Source: Sclerodactyla briareus (taxonomy: Eukaryota > Echinodermata > Holothuroidea > Dendrochirotida > Sclerodactylidae). From it: 64,000 nt of DNA. Shown here piece after piece: positions 48,983 through 59,509 of the stretch; the first letter of the stretch is position 1; each line of letters opens with the position of its first letter. A program made the translations under genes and the position numbers. The stretch is taken from NCBI GenBank assembly GCA_026419785.1, contig JAODTK010005443.1, positions 310,001 to 374,000 of the forward strand. The letters are read 5' to 3'. The notes beneath the pieces were generated by a model that saw nothing but the letters and a program-made list of their open reading frames with translations, ran no database searches and had not been told where the DNA came from.

Positions 48983-49210
48983 GTTGAAACTCAGCAGTCG
49001 GCTTCCTGAAAAAGTTTCGTATAGAGCTGGGACATCACGCTCGAGGGTGCCACCATGCTGAGCAGCCCTAGGATGGCGCCATTAGCCCCCTGGGTCGCCT
49101 GAAGCGAAGAGGGCGTGATCAGAGATGGGAGTTGGGTGTTTCCTTGAAGAGTATTTCCAGGTATGCGTTAAGGAAGTGCTTGTGAGTGCGCATGTACGTA
49201 TGCCTCGTAA
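48983..49210. repeat. uninterrupted copy of the repeat hit by the hAT element
   Basis: It starts with ACTCAGCAGTCGGCTTCCTG and runs through GAGCAGCCCTAGGATGGCGC and CTGGGTCGCCTGAAGC. It matches the two halves at 47398-47492 and 48725 onward, which lie on either side of the hAT element. Confidence 0.5.
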
Positions 49211-49799
49211 GAGTCGTATGTATTTGTATGAGATTAGTACACTTTCTAAATTTCACACTTTCTGCAAATTTTTATTTCATTCACATTTTCATAACAACCT
49301 GTTAGAGACCTGTCCTATGAATTAAAAGATGTTCCCTTGTAAGTGCAGTTTATCTGTTACCACTCTAAGGCTGGCAACACATAGCTACCTGTATGATTCT
49401 GCTAGATCAGGCCTTCCTCACTGGCAGCGCGCATGCCACTTGTGGTGCTTTGAGGCATTCCAAATGACACGCGACAGACTGGCAAATGAAAAAATTTAAA
49501 AATGAATATAAATGCAGAACGCCGTTCGGCAGTGAAAATATTATTTTTCTAATGCTCTATTAAACTAGACCAAGCTGTAAAATAATGGAAACCCGCAGTA
49601 AGATGTCCTTTAAATTCCTGTGGCCCATGGCAACTACTTCGTACACACCCAACTTCGAATAAGATAATATGCTATGTCGTTTACCCATGTATTCTTGTAT
49701 TTTATTGTACGGCCATTTGCACATTAAATTACAAACCTTTACAGATTAGCACAAAACCCCTAAAATCAGTGAACCGTGAACACTTCAAAAAGGCTCAAA

Positions 49800-50154
49800 A
49801 TCCACATGCTGCATGGGTCGCTGTATCAAATTGTCCACCTCGTGGACCCACAGCAGTACCCAATCGTTGCCTTAAATCCGCTTTCTGGACCTCAAACGTA
49901 TGTGAATCGGTCCTGGGTCGTTGATCTACCGCATTCAGAAACGATTCCAAATGTCCATATATGGGCCTGATCATTCTGATGCTGTTGATGTCAGTTTGCA
50001 GCTGGGCAGTGCCTTCACTGATATCCGAAAAGAATATACATTATTGGGTTCCTTCAAGAGGTTTCTTGTAATGAAAAGTCTGACTTTAGGGTCAATTAGG
50101 GACTTACTCTCCGCCCAAGGCTGGGAAATGCCGGTTCCTCCTGGCAGTCTGGAG
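49800..50154 (+). CDS. candidate exon, frame switches once
   Basis: From about 49800 one frame reads MLHGSLYQIVHLVDPQQYP, then VVDLPHSETIPNVHIW. At about 49968 another takes over as PDHSDAVDVSLQLGSAFTDI, then SLTLGSIRDLLSAQGWEM, then PVPPGSLE, ending GGAG|GTATGC (phase 0). The two parts look like one polypeptide with a single-base error; alternatively the exon starts at the CATTCAG acceptor near 49939. The family is not recognised. Phase agrees with the exon at 50530. Confidence 0.5.
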
Positions 50155-50529
50155 GTATGCAGACGTAAATTTTCCGTTCCTGTTCTCGCCAACCTTGGGT
50201 GGCGCTCCACTCAGATAGTAACATCGTACTTGGCACTTTCACAAAAACTAAGTTGAAGAAGCCTGTTCTAGATACTACTGTTATTACAGTTTGCGAATTA
50301 GCTATTCCTTCTCTTTTGATCACGATGGGTTGACCGGCATTGTACATATTTGGGCAAGGCAATTGTTCCAGCGATTTTGTTCATTATTAGGTGTTGTAGG
50401 AGGTTTTGCTGGCCTCCAGAATTTTTTATTTCTGACTGCTTGATAGTAGCTTGGGTAACCAGAATATCGTCCCCCGCTTGTGTCCTTGCTTAACTATATT
50501 TTAAAACTTCTCTTGTTTTCCTCTTCCAG

Positions 50530-50562
50530 AATTATGAATACATCACTTGGTCTGCTATATCA
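50530..50562 (+). CDS. small candidate exon
   Basis: The acceptor CTTCTCTTGTTTTCCTCTTCCAG-type tract (50507-50529) is strong. Thirty-three bases read NYEYITWSAIS and are followed by GTAAGG. Phase 0 in and out continues from the preceding exon. Confidence 0.5.
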
Positions 50563-50754
50563 GTAAGGACAACAAAAAATTATTTCCAGATTGCAAACAG
50601 TAAGAGGACATTGTGCTCAGGGGTGTAAATATGCGGTGGGGGGCTGTGGTGGTGTGACACCCCCTGAGAAATTAAAAAGTGAATTAAAGGGGAACCTGAT
50701 AGAAGGTGTATGTTTGTGAGGAAGAATTCCAATTAAAACTGTACAAAGAACGGA

Positions 50755-50965
50755 AAGATGCCACCTACCCCCCCTTTCCTCCCCCCCCCCCCCCTCCCCC
50801 CCACCCGCCCGCTCGTCGTGATAGGTCCACCACGGTCGCCAAAAGGAAAAAACCTGGGAAAATTACAAAATAGTCAATCAAAAAAAGTTGGTCTCAGCAG
50901 AACATCTTGTCGGTCCAAATGTTCACACCCCCCCCCCCCCCCCCCTTGGAAAATTGGGTGTTTAC
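50755..50965. repeat. C-run repeat pair
   Basis: Two long C-runs (about 50769-50802 and 50926-50945) lie in a segment bordered by a GGTGTAAATATGCGGTGG word upstream (50622) and GGGTGTTTACGTCCCTGA downstream, which are partly inverted. This may be a fold-back repeat related to the G-run hairpins. Confidence 0.45.
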
Positions 50966-51466
50966 GTCCCTGATTGTGCTAATGAATTAGGAGGCAACAT
51001 TGAACTAGCATGTTAAAGTCCTGTATATGCTATAAAACCATTACATTGGTTCGAAAGATTTGCCAAATTGGGGGCCACCTACTGTGAGGTTTTCCGAATG
51101 TTGTGTAATGGTGGCCAGGTAGATATTAGAGACTGCTGTACTACAGTGGACCCTTGAAACTAAATATTTGGAAGTTTTGTTGTATTTGCGCAAGGCCCAT
51201 GAGGCTAAAAAAGAACAATCCCAACTGGTACAAACACCTTACCTTTTTCAAATGCAATATGAAATTAGGGGAACTCCATCAGAAACTGCCATATTATTGC
51301 CTCAAAATGCGTGATTTTTCACATTTCGATGATGGTGGGGTGAAAAGGATAATGAGAAGCAATGAATCACAGGCTCACCACCTTTGTCCACTTCCGTGTC
51401 CTTGGAAACAGATCCCCCCGCGCCCGATTCCACTCCCGCGCCTGCATCGGCCTCTTAGCAACACAG

Positions 51467-51515
51467 CTTTAGGGATGGGGTTAGTGTTAAAGTGGCAAGG
51501 TTGTGTTCTTCTTGG
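51467..51515 (+). CDS. candidate exon
   Basis: It lies between GCAACACAG and CTTGG|GTAAGT and reads LGMGLVLKWQGCVLL. The neighbouring candidate at 51550 reads NVYVATCVGRTV. The phases join if one G in the GGG at the donor is an overcall. The family is not recognised. Confidence 0.4.
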
Positions 51516-51549
51516 GTAAGTTGCTTGGCAACCGTAAAACCAATTTCAG

Positions 51550-51588
51550 GCAATGTATATGTGGCGACATGCGTTGGGCGTACTGTAG
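51550..51588 (+). CDS. candidate exon
   Basis: ACCAATTTCAG precedes 39 bases reading NVYVATCVGRTV, ending GTAG|GTAGTA. Its phase fits the preceding candidate apart from one base. The frame stays open past the donor, so the 3' limit is uncertain. Confidence 0.35.
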   Translation, partial: AMYMWRHALGVL

Positions 51589-52705
51589 GTAGTATAGCTG
51601 CTACGTGCGACAGTGGAAACAAGGAACATGCACTACTACACATCTCCGCTTTGCTTCTACTGAATGAGGGTAAATTGCATTCATGGGAGAGAATTGCATA
51701 TATGGAAGTACATTCCTGGAGTGGTTTTATTAATTATAGTTTGTACCAAATATTCATTGTTTGCTCCAACATGTGCTGCATTCTCAATGTGTTACTGATA
51801 CTTTGTGGCCCCCCGGGAGAGTTTTGGTGCAAATCCAATATTGGTTCACCCCGGGTTGAAATTTAATATATTAGAGGTGCAGTCTGCCAACACATGTTTG
51901 TCCCCCAGTTGTTTCTCTTTCTGCTTCCACATCTGGCGAGGCAAATTATTCTTGAGTTGGTTTGTATTAGGTTATAGCTTGTACCAAGAGATTCCTTGTA
52001 TACTCCAACTTTCTGCATTCTCAATGTGTGTTTATTAGGTATTTTGTATTCCTATCTGACCGAACTTGAACAGTGAAAGTTTCATTTTTTATTTGCGCAT
52101 TGCTGTTCACCAACTGGACCTCCTTGCTGTATACACTTGTACACATCTTGTCTAAATCATCATTTTATTATGGTAGGTCCTATAAATATGATCATGATTT
52201 TGGCACGATGTTTCCCATGCCAGTATCACACAAGCACTGCTTATTTGGTCTTCAAGTTGTACATTTGTTCAAGCCCTATCCTAATCAAACCATCAACATT
52301 GTCACTTAGATTCTTTCATATTTTTCATTTTGTCTCTTCTGTTATGACCGGGCACTTATATTCAACCAGGGTAAGGAGTGTTTATAATCATCTTTTCAGA
52401 ACTCCATAATCTGCCTCCTGGCTCATAGGGAAGGAATAGCTCAGGTTTGGGGTGTGGTAGTCCATGGGAGCAGTCCCTGGTAAAAATTGTAATTTACTGG
52501 CCCATAGATGCAAAGTAGTGCGGAAACAGCAGTCCAAATTCCACTGAACATTCGGAACTTTTGAAACCATGATAAAATTTTATGTGTACATAGGACAAGC
52601 ACACCCCAATGCCACTTCATGACTGTCACTGCCCTTGTTGCCTTGCCTCTCATATCTCTTCACAGCATTACCTCTCATTACCTCTTTGTCATCCAACATT
52701 TCCAG

Positions 52706-52737
52706 GGAGTTCATGGCAACCATAAAGTTGCAGTGAG
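52706..52737 (+). CDS. small candidate exon
   Basis: CCAACATTTCCAG precedes GVHGNHKVAV, ending TGAG|GTATTT. Acceptor and donor are both good, but 32 bases carry little evidence on their own. It lies immediately upstream of the hairpin element at 52.76 kb. Confidence 0.35.
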
Positions 52738-52761
52738 GTATTTGATCTATTCACAACTCAA

Positions 52762-52950
52762 ACTTCCCCATATTGCACTTTGCACCCCACCCCGCGCCAT
52801 TGAACATCTGGCAAACTTTCACAGTAGTTCGGGCTGGCAACATAGTAAAATAAGAAGGACGATAGGGTCGCCAGCCCGGACTACTGTGAAAAGCTGCCAG
52901 ATGTCAATTGGCGCGGGGTGGGGTTGGGGTGCAAAGTGCAATATGGGGTA
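52762..52950. mobile_element. hairpin-forming MITE
   Basis: The left arm (52762-52838) and right arm (52870-52950) are almost perfect inverted copies, about 76 bp each around a 31 bp loop. Shared words are CCCCATATTGCACTTTGCAC, CCCCGCGCCA, ACATCTGGCA and TTTCACAGTAGT. There is no coding content. The near-perfect pairing suggests a recent insertion, or selection on the hairpin. Confidence 0.75.
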
Positions 52951-53029
52951 AGTATTCGTAGTTCACAGATTCACAAACCAGTAAGTTTTGTGGAGTCCCT
53001 CATGGGTCCCTAATTAAACACATGGTGGA

Positions 53030-53125
53030 CAGGAAGACCTCAAGGGCGTACATGGCTTTGAACCCATCACCTATGGTCTACAAGCGCAAGGGCCTGACCA
53101 TTAGGCCATACACTTCTATGCACCC
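53030..53125 (-). repeat. tRNA-like SINE head
   Basis: On the minus strand, TGGCCTAATGGTCAG (A box, 53108-53094) and GGGTTCAAAGCC (B box, 53065-53054) lie at tRNA spacing. The stem pairing is poor and the sequence continues into nonspecific DNA, so a tRNA-derived SINE fragment is favoured over a tRNA gene. Confidence 0.5.
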
Positions 53126-54053
53126 TCAGAAAGTCTGCACAAGTACATCTTGACAAGTAGAATCTCTTGATCTCAAGACAGGATGATGACAGCTGGAAGA
53201 GAGTATGCAAAGTGGGAAATGAACAAAATTAAGATATTTTTGTACATCCCTATGAATATCGATTTTGTTTTTTATCGTAATCTCTTGAGAAATTAATGGT
53301 CTTGGAAAAGTGGACAGCAAGAATGTGGTGGTAGGTGAGGATAGTTACATCAAATAAGTCCAAATACATCAATTTTCAGTCAAAAGTTAGGGAAATCGCA
53401 ACAAAAAACATGAATGTGACCTCCGGTTATCAGAGAGCAGCAACATGCAGTACTGCCCACTTTCAAATTCATCAGAGTTTCGGCTGGGGCAAACCAAACA
53501 CGTGTACCAAGTTTCAGATCAATCAGGTGAAGCGTTGAGTTTTGTGCTAAAGCCTAAAAGTTTCTGGAGTCCGGACACCTACAGTGTTGCAGGGTTTCAA
53601 TGATCTCTATTGTTTTGAGGTACCAATGGGCAACAAAGTCTGAAAACCTTGGGAACATGATAACTGTGTAGCAAAATTATGTGGAAAGCTTCTACTTGGC
53701 ACAAAAGGTTGTGACGTGGAGTAGATAATGAGGATCAGTCACCTGACCTTTTGGCTTTCTGGTTTACAGTGTCCCTAAAATATAACATAATCAAGTCCTC
53801 CTGTGAAACAAAATAACAGAATATAACCGGCCTAGGACTGAGCCCTGGAGCTATGTGAAAATTTTCATATAAGTATAAGAAATATATTATCCTCCAAAAA
53901 TAAGGCAAGTAATTGTGTTCTTGTTTGTTCTGTTTCACCTGAACGAATTAAACATAGCATTGGGGTCACCAAGAATGTTATTGTGTCTAATTTTCATAAT
54001 TAATGTACATCTTCAGAATTTGTAAGATTTTTGTTTCGCCTGAACTCTGGTCA

Positions 54054-54308
54054 CAGGGTTCCCAGCTTTACCTGGAAAACCTGGGAAAGTCATGGATTTT
54101 GAAAAAGATGCTTTGGGCAAAATGCTTCAAATCCTGGAAAAATCATGGAATTTGTTTGGCCAAAAAAGACAGAAACAGGAGAATTGATTGGATAAGGTGG
54201 CCTCTAGAGCTGTCCAGACTGGGAATAAGTAAAAAAAAATAATTCTGAAATTCCATCATGGAAAAATCATGGAAATATCATAGCATTTCACTCATGCTGG
54301 GAACCCTG
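54054..54308. mobile_element. small hAT-type MITE with target-site remnant
   Basis: The ends CAGGGTTCCCAGC and GCTGGGAACCCTG are perfect inverted repeats of the CAGGG type seen in hAT elements. GGTCA occurs directly outside both ends (54049-54053 and 54309-54313), consistent with part of a hAT target duplication. The interior (about 255 bp in total) repeats ATCATGGAA words and is noncoding. Confidence 0.75.
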
Positions 54309-54329
54309 GGTCAGGGAGATACATAGTGG

Positions 54330-54740
54330 TCAGGTTGTTGTGTGTATGTCTGCCGTCTGTCTGTATGGTGATATCTCCTGAACCGGTAATACCCTCATGT
54401 TGAATTAATTTGCTTATCAATGGAAATTAGGCTAGGCACAGTGCATCATGAGTGCAACGGACAGATTGGATTTTAGGCATAGTATATGCTAATTAAATCG
54501 GATTTGCATGATTTGTTCATTTTTCAAAGCTCGCTGCATCTCCACAAAACTTGTGATATGGTTCAGCATTAGTCCCGATGGATTAAACGGTAGAGTCAAG
54601 GTTGCTGGAGGTCACTGAATGATGCTGTAAATAAGTAATTTGCATGATTTATCCGTGTTCGGTGTGGTCCTTTGGTTGTGAGAATTTTAAGAGTATAAAA
54701 GCCACGTTCACTGGAGGTCATTAATGGTGTCTGATTTGCA
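54330..54740. repeat. dispersed noncoding repeat (TTTGCATGATTTAT type)
   Basis: GATTTGCATGATTTGTTCAT, TTTGCATGATTTATCC and CTGATTTGCATGATTTATGC recur, with GGAGGTCACTGAATGATG and GGAGGTCATTAATGG. Related text lies at 17.0-17.6 and 44.1-44.4 kb. Confidence 0.5.
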
Positions 54741-54832
54741 TGATTTATGCAGATTTCCACTCATTCAAATCCTTCTGTATTATTACATTACATACTAACA
54801 CCATTATTTCAATTCCTCCCATCTCCTGCCAG

Positions 54833-54939
54833 GTGACCGATGAGCAAAAATGGTCACCTGATGAGCAGACGAAGAAGGCAGTCAGAGTATGGAAGAGGGA
54901 GGATAATGATGTCAAACAATCCGGGGGTTTTTTTTTGTG
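54833..54939 (+). CDS. candidate exon with corrupted 3' end
   Basis: The acceptor CAATTCCTCCCATCTCCTGCCAG-type tract (54810-54832) leads into VTDEQKWSPDEQTKKAVRVW and KREDNDV, a charged helical segment. The end is disturbed by CGGGGGTTTTTTTTT before GTG|GTAGGT. A second version at 55020-55060 reads NNPVV there and is probably the correct ending. The family is not recognised. Confidence 0.5.
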
Positions 54940-55412
54940 GTAGGTTTGGGTTCTATTATCATATGGTTGAAATGGTATCCGTGACACTTTGCAAGCAAAT
55001 ATTCTGAGTCACCGGGAGTATGGAAGAGGGAGATAATGATGTCAACAATCCTGTTGTGGTAGGTTTAGGTTCCTTGAATATGAAACACACATGTCATGTG
55101 AAGAACTTACTCTACTGTGTTGCAGCTTCGTGCGAGACACACCAACGCCAAAGTTCAGATGTACTGAGAGGTCAGACACCACTGCTCTTATTCCCTGTCA
55201 CCACTATATTGACTTTTTATTCCTTTATCCGTCAGAATCTTGCAGTATTTAAATGACAGTGTGTGTGTATGAGTGTGTGTGGGTATGTTATGTCCAGCTT
55301 GGAACACGATAACTCGACTCCACCTGGATGGATCAAGCTCATAGGGCGGAAGAATGGTAAAGCGGTATCAGTGACACCTTGCGAGCAAATATTCTGAGTT
55401 TAAAATTCAGCA
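54880..55412 (+). repeat. local tandem duplication overlapping an exon
   Basis: Copy 1 (54880-55013) and copy 2 (55014-55412) both begin AGTATGGAAGAGGGAG, pass GATAATGATGTCAA and GTGGTAGGTTT, and end GCAAATATTCTGAGT...CACCGG. Copy 2 has about 260 extra bases in the middle, including a further exon candidate. This is either a real duplication with a deletion or an assembly artefact. Confidence 0.6.
55126..55170 (+). CDS. candidate exon
   Basis: It lies between CTCTACTGTGTTGCAG and AGAG|GTCAGA and reads SCETHQRQSSDVLR. Only copy 2 of the local duplication contains it. Confidence 0.35.
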
Positions 55413-55966
55413 GTCACCGGACGTTTTTCCCTGGATAGCTCTACCTGCAGTCGCGATGGGTGAGGCCTTGGTCTTCACTTCATGGTTCTGCTGTTGATGC
55501 AGTGGATTTAATGGGTTTGTGTTGGGATATTTGCAATAAGTCTCCTCTGTAGGCTGTGAGCAGTCATGTTGAACGTCTGATCCTTCAAGTGGTTGGGTCC
55601 TGGAGTTCACTGATAGTCCTTCCAAATGGGGACGTGAAATGGCAGTCCCGGGAGCAGGTTGGGAATGGTTACACCACTGCCTTCTTGAACATCTGAGCAC
55701 TAGGCGAGAAGAGAAGGCGAGTTATCGCCGGTGCTCATCCACTATCAATACGGCCTGGGTTCCTAGATGAGCCTCAATTGGTCCTGAACCGTAGGAAATC
55801 CAAACAACAATATTCCACTCAACCCAACTGAACTGGTCCGATCCATTCATTGAAAACTTGTCCAAGATATTAGCCTATACATTCAGGCTGGATTGGCAAT
55901 TATATTTGAGTGAGCTTTAAAGTTCAGTAGTCATGTGACAGATTACCTTTGAATTAGCACATGCAG

Positions 55967-56090
55967 GAAGAGGACAATTTTAGCTGGGAAGCAAGTCCCA
56001 TTTGGCTCCGCAGAGAAGGGTTCGGTGTGTATGTGAACCGTGAAAAACTCTCATACAAACGTTGCACACTAAATTTTGTTCTCACAGCAT
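55967..56090 (+). CDS. possible exon, 3' limit unclear
   Basis: After TTAGCACATGCAG the frame reads EEDNFSWEASPIWLRREGFG and VYVNREKLSYKR, then continues into less convincing hydrophobic text. No strong donor was chosen, and no family was recognised. Confidence 0.3.
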
Positions 56091-56332
56091 TGAGCCTGAT
56101 TCCATTTTCACTGATATCTCCCCCATCCAACACCCTTCCAGTTCTTTACCATTTGCAGTGTAAAAAGAATTCAGTTGGCTTTTGGGAATTTTCTTTTGTT
56201 GAAAGGGGGGTGAGTTGGTTAGGGCAGCACCTATGAGCACAGGCTGCTTTTGGCTTATTGGTGTGCTTGGATCAACTGATAATTTTTATGGGGGTCTGGC
56301 TCCCATATTAATACAAAGTACCAAAAGTGTAG

Positions 56333-56498
56333 GCACAGTTTATATTATACCTGTCGCTACTGGATCACAAAATGTTTGCGCGCTACAACAGCTCCCGGTA
56401 TATATTCCCTGAAGCATTGCAACATAATTTGTCGCAAGTTCAGCTCACGAACCTACAAAATGTCAAGAACAGATATTGCTTTTATTCTGTGCAACAAG
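56333..56498 (+). CDS. exon of unidentified + strand gene
   Basis: It follows AAAAGTGTAG and reads AQFILYLSLLDHKMFARYNS, SRYIFPEALQHNLSQVQLTN, LQNVKNRYCFYSVQQ, then G|GTATAA. That is 55 codons with no break, phase 0 in and 1 out. The next exon (58426) completes the split codon as E, and that exon and the one after it (58547) stay in phase. I do not recognise the family. A duplicated start of this exon lies at 57510. Confidence 0.65.
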
Positions 56499-56659
56499 GT
56501 ATAATATTCAATTTGTTAAAAAGTGCTGACCCCAGCTGCACCCCATTGAATAGAACATTCCATCCTCCAATTCATGAAATATCATAGACTGTTTTGCACC
56601 TATAAACATTCACCATCTGTTGTGTCTCATGCCAGGACAATGAATATACACAGTACCGA

Positions 56660-57013
56660 GTGGTTGGGACAGTTGGTAGAGCGCAGCCTTCCACCCGGAT
56701 ACCGGGGTTCGATATCCCCGGTCAGGGTCATACCTAAGACTTTAAAAATGGTACCTGTTGCCTTCCTCCGCTGGACGCTCCAGCACAGAGCGATTTGGAG
56801 CAGGGGACAAACGAGGGGTAGGCAATTTGCAAGTTGCCGTCTGCATGTGATCACCCCCACATTAGGTACCGCCAAACAAGCATTGCCTTATTCCGTGTAC
56901 CGGTGAAGTGATTCGTCCGCTGACTAAGTGGCATAATCCAGGTCGCATCCTTGTGCTGAGCTTGAATATGTAACCGATCCTCTGCCTCCGGCAGTCTACC
57001 TTCAAAAAAAAAA
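56660..57013 (+). repeat. tRNA-derived SINE, near full length
   Basis: The head has an A-box region (CAGTTGGTAGAGCGC) and a B box (GGTTCGATATCC, 56706-56717). The body follows with GAGCGATTTGGAGCAGGG and GATCCTCTGCCTCCGGCAG, and the element ends in an A-run (57004-57013). Total about 350 bp. Being tRNA-like at the 5' end with an unrelated body and A tail, it is a SINE rather than a tRNA gene. It sits in the intron between the two copies of the local segmental duplication. Confidence 0.75.
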
Positions 57014-57509
57014 GGAGCAGGCTAGCAACAATCAAGGAGAGGAGAATGGCCCCAACACCAACATGATAAAGTACTGTTAATTGTTTTCAAATGGCTTGTG
57101 AAGAATTTACGTATTCCACTCAACCCAACTGAACCGGTCCGTCCCATTTAATTGGGCAGCATCTATGAGCACAGGCCGCTCATAGACTGCACCTAGTGCT
57201 GCAAGTATGCTCTTGATAACAGGAAGACAAGGATAGGTATTCACATAGAAAAGATTGAACAAGAATATTCTTTAATATCTTGTGGTAAATTTTGTCAGTT
57301 TTCATAATACCCTTCCAAATTGACTTTGTAAATCACAATGAACCAGTGGTTTCTTGCGAGGTCACGAAGGGGATTTTGCAATTGCCGATTTTGCCTTATT
57401 GGCACGCTTGGATCAACTGACATTTTTTATGGGGGTCTGGCTTCCCATATTAAATACTAAGTACCAAAGTCAAATCATATTCACATGACCATATGCTTCA
57501 AAATATCTG

Positions 57510-57716
57510 TAGGCACAGTTTATACTCGATACTCAACATAAAAACGACGCGCTGCTGGTTGACTGCGTGAATGACTCAGGCAATCTTCACACTCGTAGAG
57601 CCTCTATACACACTCAGTTCGTAGCGCGTTTCAACGGAATAAAAAAAATGCCCCAAATTGACCAGCTGATCTTCTCTTGCATATACTGTACTTGGCATAG
57701 TACACACAATTACAGT
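57510..57716 (+). pseudogene. duplicated exon start with a new open frame
   Basis: AAATATCTGTAG is followed by GCACAGTTTATA, as at the exon starting 56333. The sequence then diverges, reading AQFILDTQHKNDALLVDCV and onward for about 68 codons before a stop. It may be a decayed duplicate or an alternative exon. The frame has no recognised motif. Confidence 0.3.
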
Positions 57717-57929
57717 TGACTATGTTCGTCATCGATCAAACTAACGTAGAGTGGAAGTTGCCCAAGCGGCCCATTGGATGTTCAGAGATACCTTCACCTT
57801 TACCTTAGAGATATAAATTTCAATATGAAAATCTAGTTTTTTACACTTTCTCTTATTCAAGGATATAGATTGAAAAAAAGCCCCAAAACCTGTCAACTTC
57901 CACTGTCTCATGAACTTGGTCTGAGTCCT

Positions 57930-58015
57930 CGAGTCCTTTGGGTCGAGTCTGAGTCACTGAACTTTGAGTCTGAGTCCTTGAAAATAGCAACTCAAGTCCT
58001 CCAGTCCTCCACTGG
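57930..58015. repeat. GAGTCCT-type short tandem repeat
   Basis: The words GAGTCCTCGAGTCC, GAGTCTGAGTCAC, GAGTCTGAGTCC and CAAGTCCTCCAGTCCTCC follow one another as an imperfect minisatellite. Confidence 0.55.
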
Positions 58016-58425
58016 TAAAGCAGCCATGTCTCTGCAGGGTAGATGAAGAAAAAAGGACTCCTTTAATGTCATAAGAAAGAGCATTGGATTCTGAACCAAT
58101 CACTCTGAATTTTGGATGGACCACATCTCTTTGGCCAATACAATGACTCTAAAAGTGACTCTAATCTGACAATAGGGGACGCTGGGAAGTACCCATTGTC
58201 AAACAATAGCTAGCATGAATGTACATGCTTTCAAGAACAGTCTTGACATGTTTTTCATGAACTGTGAGAGAAATCTGAAGGACTCCTGACCCTTCCCTAC
58301 TAATTAACTAATAATAAACTAATGAAAAAGTTAAAAGACTTTGATTTCAAGAATTTTCTTATAAAAAAAAAATAGTGGGTTGTTATTTGTAATTCCTCAA
58401 CTTCTTCATCCATGTTCTTTCTCAG

Positions 58426-58476
58426 AATCTGAGCAACACTCAGGAGAAGACCTCAAGAAAACGGAGACAGACTCTG
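58426..58476 (+). CDS. exon of unidentified + strand gene
   Basis: The acceptor CATGTTCTTTCTCAG and donor CTCTG|GTAATT bound 51 bases. In the phase set by the preceding exon it reads SEQHSGEDLKKTETDS, an acidic, probably disordered linker. It leaves in phase 1, which the next exon continues. Confidence 0.6.
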
Positions 58477-58546
58477 GTAATTATCTATCAGGGATATTGT
58501 GAGCTACTGGCTCTGTGTTACAATTTGATTGATGTTGGTTCGACAG

Positions 58547-58588
58547 ATACTCAGTACACCATTTTCCATACCAATATTCTGCTGAGAG
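58547..58588 (+). CDS. exon of unidentified + strand gene
   Basis: TTGGTTCGACAG precedes 42 bases that complete the split codon as D and read TQYTIFHTNILLR, ending AGAG|GTAATC (phase 1). With the two preceding exons this gives an uninterrupted three-exon reading. Confidence 0.6.
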
Positions 58589-59509
58589 GTAATCATTTAT
58601 CTGTCTGTCTGTCTGTCTCCATCTGTCTGTTGGCGCTACTGTGGGTGGGGGGGAGGTACTGCTCCCTGGCACTGCTTCCTGGCACTGCTGCTCCATCTGG
58701 AAATAAAGTGAGAATGCCTGGGAATTTAAAATGAATCTGTACCAACGTCGGAAAGTGAAGATTCTGACATGGGGAAATAATGGCTGAAAGTTGGGGATAG
58801 CTTTGCCTGACATTGTATGTGTCGAGCGTTGGATGCTCCCTGTTAAGGACTTTGGGCCCCCCTCCTCTGTACAATTCTTGGGGCTGCCTCTGCATCATAG
58901 ATTAATTCGGCAAATGGCCAGTAGTTATCCATTAATATGTTGCATGTATATAATTAATGTTCGTGTAACGTAAGTAATTGGAATCAAGTAAATATTTAGC
59001 CTAATAAACTGATAAGCAGTATATATAGGAGGTACATACATCTCTTACAAATGAACATAACAGGAGATTCAGACATTTTGTCATACTGTCAACTTTTGCT
59101 CGCTAGATGAACGGCTTATACCTGTATTTTTCTGCTTGGTCATTCTGGCGATTTGGTGGTGACATATGCTTTTTTTTTCTTGTTGATTCAAATGGAAGTC
59201 TATGGTATATGACTGCTTTTAGGATTGATTTGCAAAAATCATCTGATTGGCATTGGGTACTAAGTATTTTTTGAATCGTCAATCATGCTTCACTTTCTCA
59301 TCTTTATCAGATGCAGGAAGACGGTGATTTGGGTATGTATGGATATAGGTTCTTATTCAAACCTTGCTGGCAGGACTGCCTTTCAAATTGCCAGCTTCTG
59401 AGCCAATTTTTTTATTACCTGGAGGACTTAACATCACTTTCGTTTTGTGCATATATAATAGTTTCACTTAGCTGGGAAACTTGTCTCGACCAATCCTTAG
59501 TGAATTTAC

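Larger units (their letters stand above)
55803..57530 (+). repeat. intragenic segmental duplication around a SINE
   Basis: Left copy: CACTCAACCCAACTGAACTG (55819), GCACCTATGAGCACAGGC (56225), GCTTGGATCAACTGA (56266), TTTTTATGGGGGTCTGGCT (56285) and TGTAGGCACAGTTTATA (56329). Right copy: the same phrases at about 57119, 57170, 57409, 57426 and 57504, in the same order. The copied block ends just inside the exon at 56333. Similarity stops about 14 bases into the copied exon. Confidence 0.65.

Noticed and set aside
56660-56740. Possible tRNA gene
   Set aside because: A and B boxes are present, but the acceptor stem does not pair and a SINE body with an A tail follows.
59311-59332. Tiny exon candidate (ATGCAGGAAGACGGTGATTTGG before GTATGT-type donor)
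   Set aside because: In the phase left by the exon ending 58588 it meets a stop unless one base is removed. The evidence is too thin.
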